Assembly (NCBI GenBank): GCA_947247005.1
Contig: OX365959.1
Coordinates: 32,632,148-32,696,147 of the forward strand
From: Spisula solida
Taxonomy: Eukaryota; Mollusca; Bivalvia; Venerida; Mactridae
DNA: 64,000 nt
Reading direction: 5' to 3'
The notes below the pieces were generated by a model. The model did no database searches. It had not been told where the DNA came from and was given only the letters and a program-made list of their open reading frames with translations. Positions 62,201-64,000 of this stretch are shown here, one piece after another (within the stretch, counting starts at the first letter, position 1; the number at the start of each line of letters is the position of its first letter). The position numbers and the translations under genes are program-made.

Positions 62201-63517
62201 TATATGTTTATTTTAACATAGTACATTTAATTATGTTGCTAATGTTAGATGAACACTAACGCAGGTTTGAGTGCATATCAACATAAGATAGCTTATCTAT
62301 CTTATAAAGTCAAAAAGTCAAAGTTAAAATTTATTTATTGTCGGAAAATTGGTTCAACAAAATAACATAAGCTATGTACAGCTTTTGTCCGACAAAACTT
62401 ATGTTATCAACATCATACCTGGTTAAGGATAAATACAGTCAACGTGGCGGAACCTGTTTTGTCACAATCATCAACAGCGTTAAATACAAGCTCTTCAGTA
62501 AATGATGCCCCAGAAAAACTCTGTGCTGTAGAAACAATATCTGAAAGAAAATAATATATTGATCACATTTACAGTTGAACAACTAACGCTTCTAAACAAT
62601 AAGACTTGTTATAACTGAGGGTATTGAGTACTTTACCCTACGGAAAACCTGCTTACATTAAAATCGTCCTACAAGGCATGGTCGCTGTCAATTGCGATCC
62701 TGATACGTTCCACAAAAAGACTCGCAGTAGCATAAAAGTTGAAATGGCAAGTGATGCGCGACCCGTCATCCCAACGCCTCTGGTAATGGACCTTAGGGTA
62801 CAATACTAGTATTCCCTTAGACAATCAACCTGCAGGGCATGATTGATGTATATCGCATTTGCATTAAAGGTCCCTGTACGCTCGATGGTTGTACATAAAT
62901 TGTAACTAGTATTTGCATTAAAGGTCCCTCTACACTCGATGGTTGTACATAAAGTGTAACTAGTATTTGCATTAAAGGTCCCTCTACACTCGATGGTTGT
63001 ACATAAATTGTAACTAGTATTTGCATTAAAGGTCCCTCTACACTCGATGGTTGTACATAAAGTGTAACTAGTATTTGCATTAAAGGTCCCTCTACACTCG
63101 ATGGTTGTACATAAATTGTAACTAGTATTTGCATTAAAGGTCCCTCTACACTCGATGGTTGTACATAAAGTGTAACTAGTATTTGCAAGTATTTTGGTGT
63201 TTGAATGCGTCTCGAAAAATAAATACCAGTGGAAATTTAGATACATGCTCTTCAGCATTAAAAAATATAAACTATTAAAACTAGTAATTACTAGTATATA
63301 TATATATATACATATATATATAAAAAGATCGGGCTGTACAACTTACATGTAGAAGTATCAAAGCTAAAGTTTGTTGAGGGTACCATGGAGACGGTTAGAC
63401 CTGGGATATCATACACATCTATATCTGTAAACGCCACCGTATATAAGGATGTAGCAGGTGCAACATTAATACTATCCTGGACTGTTACCGCCAGATTTGT
63501 AAATTGTGGAGGGTTAC
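44142..63517 (-). CDS. Cadherin-repeat transmembrane receptor gene, 3' part (12 exons assembled)
   Basis: Join, in transcript order: 63517-63347, 62540-62419, 57111-56937, 55105-54947, 54618-54484, 53314-53195, 52298-52119, 47801-47611, 47176-46936, 46514-46194, 45102-44925, 44209-44142. Every intron has GT-AG ends and all eleven junctions keep phase, giving 2,061 nt with no internal stop. The product has about six cadherin-like ectodomain repeats. Several are unorthodox and cysteine-containing; the last is the most canonical (NINDNVPDF, LTATDAD). A Thr-rich stalk, a single membrane helix and a basic cytoplasmic start follow. The role is calcium-dependent adhesion or signalling at the cell surface, inferred from the family. 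The 5' exons and signal peptide lie beyond 64000; the 3' end is unsettled. Fat-like, cadherin-23-like or another invertebrate cadherin all remain possible. Confidence 0.88.
44925..45102 (-). CDS. Cadherin gene exon 11, stalk and membrane helix
   Basis: Acceptor 'atattttgtgcag' and donor 'gg|gtatgtg'; 178 nt, phase 1 in, phase 2 out. It starts with a Thr-rich run encoded by ACA repeats, then FFDDKRNVAWFT, then a hydrophobic helix FCMVLLFGVGVTLLYIIF, then a short Cys/Trp-containing juxtamembrane stretch. Other frames across this exon are shadows. Confidence 0.85.
45655..46170. repeat. 43-bp minisatellite, 12 copies, in a cadherin intron
   Basis: The unit is 'gatgatcgtagaaaggga' + 'atagttcaacgtcacgttac' + 'agaac'. 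Variants are GAT/GATTAT at the start and 'gaagggg' for 'gaaaggg'; the last two copies near the exon have diverged more. Each unit carries AACGTCACGTT, an almost palindromic segment. Confidence 0.95.
46194..46514 (-). CDS. Cadherin gene exon 10, membrane-proximal repeat
   Basis: Acceptor 'tatttgctacag' and donor 'g|gtactatc'; 321 nt, phase 1 both ends. One complete, canonical repeat: NINDNVPDFSPASYFF, GTLTATDADIGTYGVLTYTL, IVTDSGGQNDTAVVTITIS. The donor lies only about 24 bp from the edge of the 43-bp minisatellite in the next intron. Confidence 0.94.
46936..47176 (-). CDS. Cadherin gene exon 9
   Basis: Acceptor 'ctatattccag' and donor 'g|gttagttt'; 241 nt, phase 0 in, phase 1 out. Repeat body with FGITDPENDATTV, FQSDYDLDATSLPS and CTLNVTDPGGLSDTATLYI. 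It joins exon 10 as ISIANINDNVPDF. Confidence 0.92.
47611..47801 (-). CDS. Cadherin gene exon 8
   Basis: Acceptor 'gatatcttgtag' and donor 'cag|gtaagatt'; 191 nt, phase 1 in, phase 0 out. It has NGTIYTSNPLDYE, then VIDVTNVNEAPSFSQTSYSL, the end-of-repeat DxNxxAPxF motif and the start of the next repeat. Confidence 0.93.
48250..51770 (+). mobile_element. Degenerate non-LTR retrotransposon (LINE), antisense to the cadherin gene
   Basis: In order: an ORF1-like or 5' segment (about 48286-48660), the last part of an APE-type endonuclease, a linker, reverse transcriptase, a Cys/His C-terminal motif, and a 3' UTR with AATAAA (51744-51749) ending in a short 'aactatctaaactatct' tail. The 5' boundary is uncertain. 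Clade not assigned; the domain set fits the APE-bearing Jockey/I/CR1-type lineages. Confidence 0.85.
48666..51455 (+). pseudogene. LINE ORF2 remnant: endonuclease end, reverse transcriptase, Cys-His tail
   Basis: The first readable part (GSSVIDLVLCKSD ... SDHCLVNFSI) is the C-terminal end of an APE-type endonuclease, whose N-terminal two-thirds are missing. Then comes a linker with QPWYDEEC and the reverse transcriptase from about 49500: GKSAGPD, NYRGITLLSTLSKLF, GVRQGESLSPFLFAM. The catalytic YADD is CADD at 50246-50257. The C-terminal CHTC...EDEFHFLLECP motif (51226-51279 region) is kept. The frame changes near 48880, 49075, 49958 and between 50692 and 50850, and a large piece is deleted near 48660. 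The copy cannot encode an active enzyme. Confidence 0.88.
52119..52298 (-). CDS. Cadherin gene exon 7
   Basis: Acceptor 'caatcatttcag' and donor 'a|gtaagtaat'; 180 nt, phase 1 both ends. It opens DLNDPVTWANLP and includes NAVIPENVAVGSFVFAT and FTDVDTG. Its end FSIDP joins exon 8 across a 4.3-kb intron that carries the LINE to give FSIDPNNGTIYTSNPLDYE, a textbook cadherin segment. That join is strong support for the model. Confidence 0.92.
52420..53190. other. Cadherin intron sequence, nothing recognised
   Basis: Short frames on both strands (60-110 codons) lack motifs and overlap one another. The stretch between exons 6 and 7 looks like plain intron. Confidence 0.5.
53195..53314 (-). CDS. 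Cadherin gene exon 6
   Basis: Acceptor 'cgtatcatacag' and donor 'g|gtaagaaac'; 120 nt, phase 1 both ends. It finishes the third visible repeat with VVGYDLYITCSDNRTTTG and ILTVTFA, and joins exon 7 to give the linker ADLNDPVTW. Confidence 0.87.
53315..54483. other. Cadherin intron, nothing recognised
   Basis: A GC-rich 14-bp interrupted palindrome (cggcctagaggccg) lies near 53516, in a 'ccccggcctagaggccgagg' context that may be the edge of a dispersed repeat. No exon was found and none is needed for phase. Confidence 0.5.
54484..54618 (-). CDS. Cadherin gene exon 5
   Basis: Acceptor 'tttatttctgcag' and donor 't|gtgagtg'; 135 nt, phase 1 both ends. It includes TAICSDPEGDDLQYSM, a repeat core with cysteines in place of more usual residues. 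An 86-codon plus-strand frame covering this exon (54525-54785) is its shadow. Confidence 0.85.
54947..55105 (-). CDS. Cadherin gene exon 4
   Basis: Acceptor 'gtttttatttcag' and donor 'a|gtaagtaat'; 159 nt, phase 1 both ends. It ends one repeat (YELTVVCDDGQYTDSGTVYV) and starts the next (NKAPFFVNLQ). The C-D-D-G segment replaces the usual D-x-G-x-P context. Confidence 0.88.
55106..56936. other. Cadherin intron, with a weak dispersed-repeat relative
   Basis: 56395-56455 ('cttatggaaaacaagctttt', then 'ggtcaacatgacc') resembles 42107-42150. The frames at 56321-56605 are short and unsupported. Confidence 0.5.
56937..57111 (-). CDS. Cadherin gene exon 3
   Basis: Acceptor 'tatttttag' and donor 'a|gtgagtc'; 175 nt, phase 0 in, phase 1 out. 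It opens PPTIHDVPFSVNISETAVEI and contains NATDPDG, a cadherin-like calcium-site segment. About 5.3 kb of intron separates it from exon 2. Confidence 0.88.
57207..58594. mobile_element. 1.39-kb TA-flanked inverted-repeat DNA transposon in a cadherin intron
   Basis: The left end 'gtccgttagcgaccagactg' + 'gacccccataaaccttaa' is mirrored on the right by 'ttaaggtttgtaggggtcca' + 'gcctaatcgctaacggtc'. TA lies directly outside both ends (57205-57206 and 58595-58596). Arms are about 80 bp and moderately diverged. No long frame inside, so non-autonomous. Confidence 0.65.
58834..60802. repeat. 44-bp satellite array, left block, about 44 units
   Basis: The unit is 'gatgcctagacaccgggtac' + 'acatcggatacacgg' followed by 'acatcgcac', 'agtccgcac' or 'atgtccgcac'. 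The three endings mark sub-families mixed along the array. It stops exactly at the insertion at 60803 and resumes at 61773. Confidence 0.95.
60795..60802. other. Target-site duplication GCCTAGAC, left copy
   Basis: These eight bases belong to the satellite unit and are repeated exactly at 61773-61780 on the other side of the inserted element. Confidence 0.9.
60803..61772. mobile_element. 970-bp hAT-like non-autonomous element inserted in the 44-bp satellite
   Basis: Ends 'cactggcaccagaacaccaa' and 'ttggtgttctggtgccagtg' are perfect inverts. The inverted repeats extend about 255 bp (60803-61065 and 61522-61772) at high identity. An 8-bp target duplication flanks it. Eight-base duplications are typical of hAT; P and Merlin elements can also make them. 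The 83-codon frame inside (61291-61542) has no transposase motif. Confidence 0.88.
61773..62064. repeat. 44-bp satellite array, right block, about 6.5 units
   Basis: Same units as the left block, here all of the 'acatcgcac' ending sub-family. The first eight bases are the right copy of the target duplication. The array ends inside a unit at about 62064. Confidence 0.93.
62065..62418. other. Cadherin intron, nothing recognised
   Basis: AT-rich intron sequence between the satellite and exon 2, without repeat or frame that I can define. Confidence 0.5.
62419..62540 (-). CDS. Cadherin gene exon 2
   Basis: Acceptor 'attttctttcag' and donor 'cag|gtatgatg'; 122 nt, phase 1 in, phase 0 out. It completes the repeat begun in exon 1, ending TLTVFILNQ, the usual last strand before a new repeat. 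The longest plain reading frame here is too short to stand out, so the exon rests on splice sites and phase. Confidence 0.82.
62856..63187. repeat. 54-bp minisatellite with 108-bp alternating dimer, 6 units
   Basis: The unit is 'gtaactagtatttgcattaa' + 'aggtccctctacactcgatg' + 'gttgtacataaa'. Units alternate between 'aaattgtaac' and 'aaagtgtaac' at the join, so the true repeat is a 108-bp dimer. The minus-strand frames of 123 and 150 codons come from the 3n period. Confidence 0.93.
63293..63323. repeat. TA dinucleotide microsatellite
   Basis: An interrupted (TA)n run just downstream (on the minus strand) of the donor of cadherin exon 1. Confidence 0.9.
63347..63517 (-). CDS. Cadherin gene exon 1 of those visible
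   Basis: Acceptor 'ccactatag' and donor 't|gtaagttg'; phase 1 in, phase 1 out, 171 nt. It encodes the first half of an ectodomain repeat, opening NPPQFTNLAVTVQDSINVAP and including AFTDIDVYD. The preceding exon is outside the window. Confidence 0.85.
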
Positions 63518-64000
63518 CTATAGTGGAAAAATGAGACATTTCCGGACATGTACACAGTAAATAAGAATAGCTATTTATAATAATAATAACGGCTTTATGT
63601 AAAGAGGCAACACCCCAGTCTTCCCTGTAAGCCTCCATGACAAATGATTTGTGTATATACATGTTTACAAGAGTAAGCAAAAAAACCACATAAATTATGA
63701 TAATACTCCTGAAAAGAAAAAAAATTCACCATACATTTGTAAATAACAAACATGTGACAATATTCACAAACCTACATAAAACACTATTAGACCTTGAGCT
63801 GACAATTGACCCTGTCCCCCCCCCCCCGGGGGGAATTTTCAACACTATGATTTTCTTAAACCTTATGCTAGGTGGCATTCACAGACAAAAGTTTGCAAGT
63901 TTCTGTTGGAGCTTTAACGAGTTACGGAGATTTAAAATATGTGACTATGCGATTTTCTACATATATCACTATTTTTGCTTATATTATTATTTTAAACATG
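63518..64000. other. Cadherin intron at the window edge
   Basis: No further exon with a matching phase is seen. A homopolymer C tract followed by G's lies at 63815-63833 and may be an assembly-sensitive site. Confidence 0.55.

Overview
The window is animal nuclear DNA: AT-rich, gene-poor, intron-containing and dense in satellites and short inverted-repeat transposons. A bivalve mollusc is the best guess. The main reason is a tandem repeat at 11.4-12.3 kb (units around 'gacctagtttttgacccc', closed by an 'agctcacc...ggtgagct' hairpin), which I recall as common in bivalve genomes. A single-exon BTB-Kelch gene and a cadherin gene interrupted by many repeats fit that picture. The species is not determined.

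Layout. 0-4.7 kb: no gene recognised, two small tandem duplications. 4.73-8.71 kb: about 147 units of a 27-bp minisatellite. 8.7-15 kb: no gene; the bivalve-type repeat and fragments of another dispersed repeat. 15.04-16.19 kb: 45-bp satellite. 18.87-21.4 kb: four 37-bp repeats, then a complete single-exon BTB-BACK-Kelch gene (19217-21013, +) with splice acceptor and polyadenylation signal. 22.1-29.3 kb: 66-bp and 25-bp arrays, a TA-flanked inverted-repeat transposon, a SINE-like element and one copy of a 640-bp dispersed repeat. 29.28-33.28 kb: a 4-kb element with about 480-bp terminal inverted repeats and a second inverted-repeat element nested in it. 34.16-37.51 kb: a 37-bp satellite with two levels of higher-order repeats. 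37.5-43.8 kb: hairpins, dispersed duplications and a TTAA-ended MITE.

44.1-63.5 kb: the 3' part of a cadherin-family gene on the minus strand. I assembled it by hand from splice sites. Twelve exons join without a phase break over 2,061 nt. They encode about six cadherin-like ectodomain repeats, a Thr-rich stalk, one membrane helix and the start of a cytoplasmic tail. The 5' end lies beyond the window; the last coding exon is uncertain. Its introns carry a dead LINE in antisense (48.3-51.8 kb), a 44-bp satellite split by a hAT-like element with a perfect 8-bp target duplication (58.8-62.1 kb), a TA-flanked element (57.2-58.6 kb), and 43-bp and 54-bp minisatellites.

The two genes have unrelated roles: a likely Cul3-type substrate adaptor and a cell-surface adhesion receptor. 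I see no operon-like, CRISPR or defence system. The most unusual content is the satellite and transposon architecture: at least ten unrelated tandem arrays in 64 kb, several with higher-order structure, and elements inserted into or nested within others.
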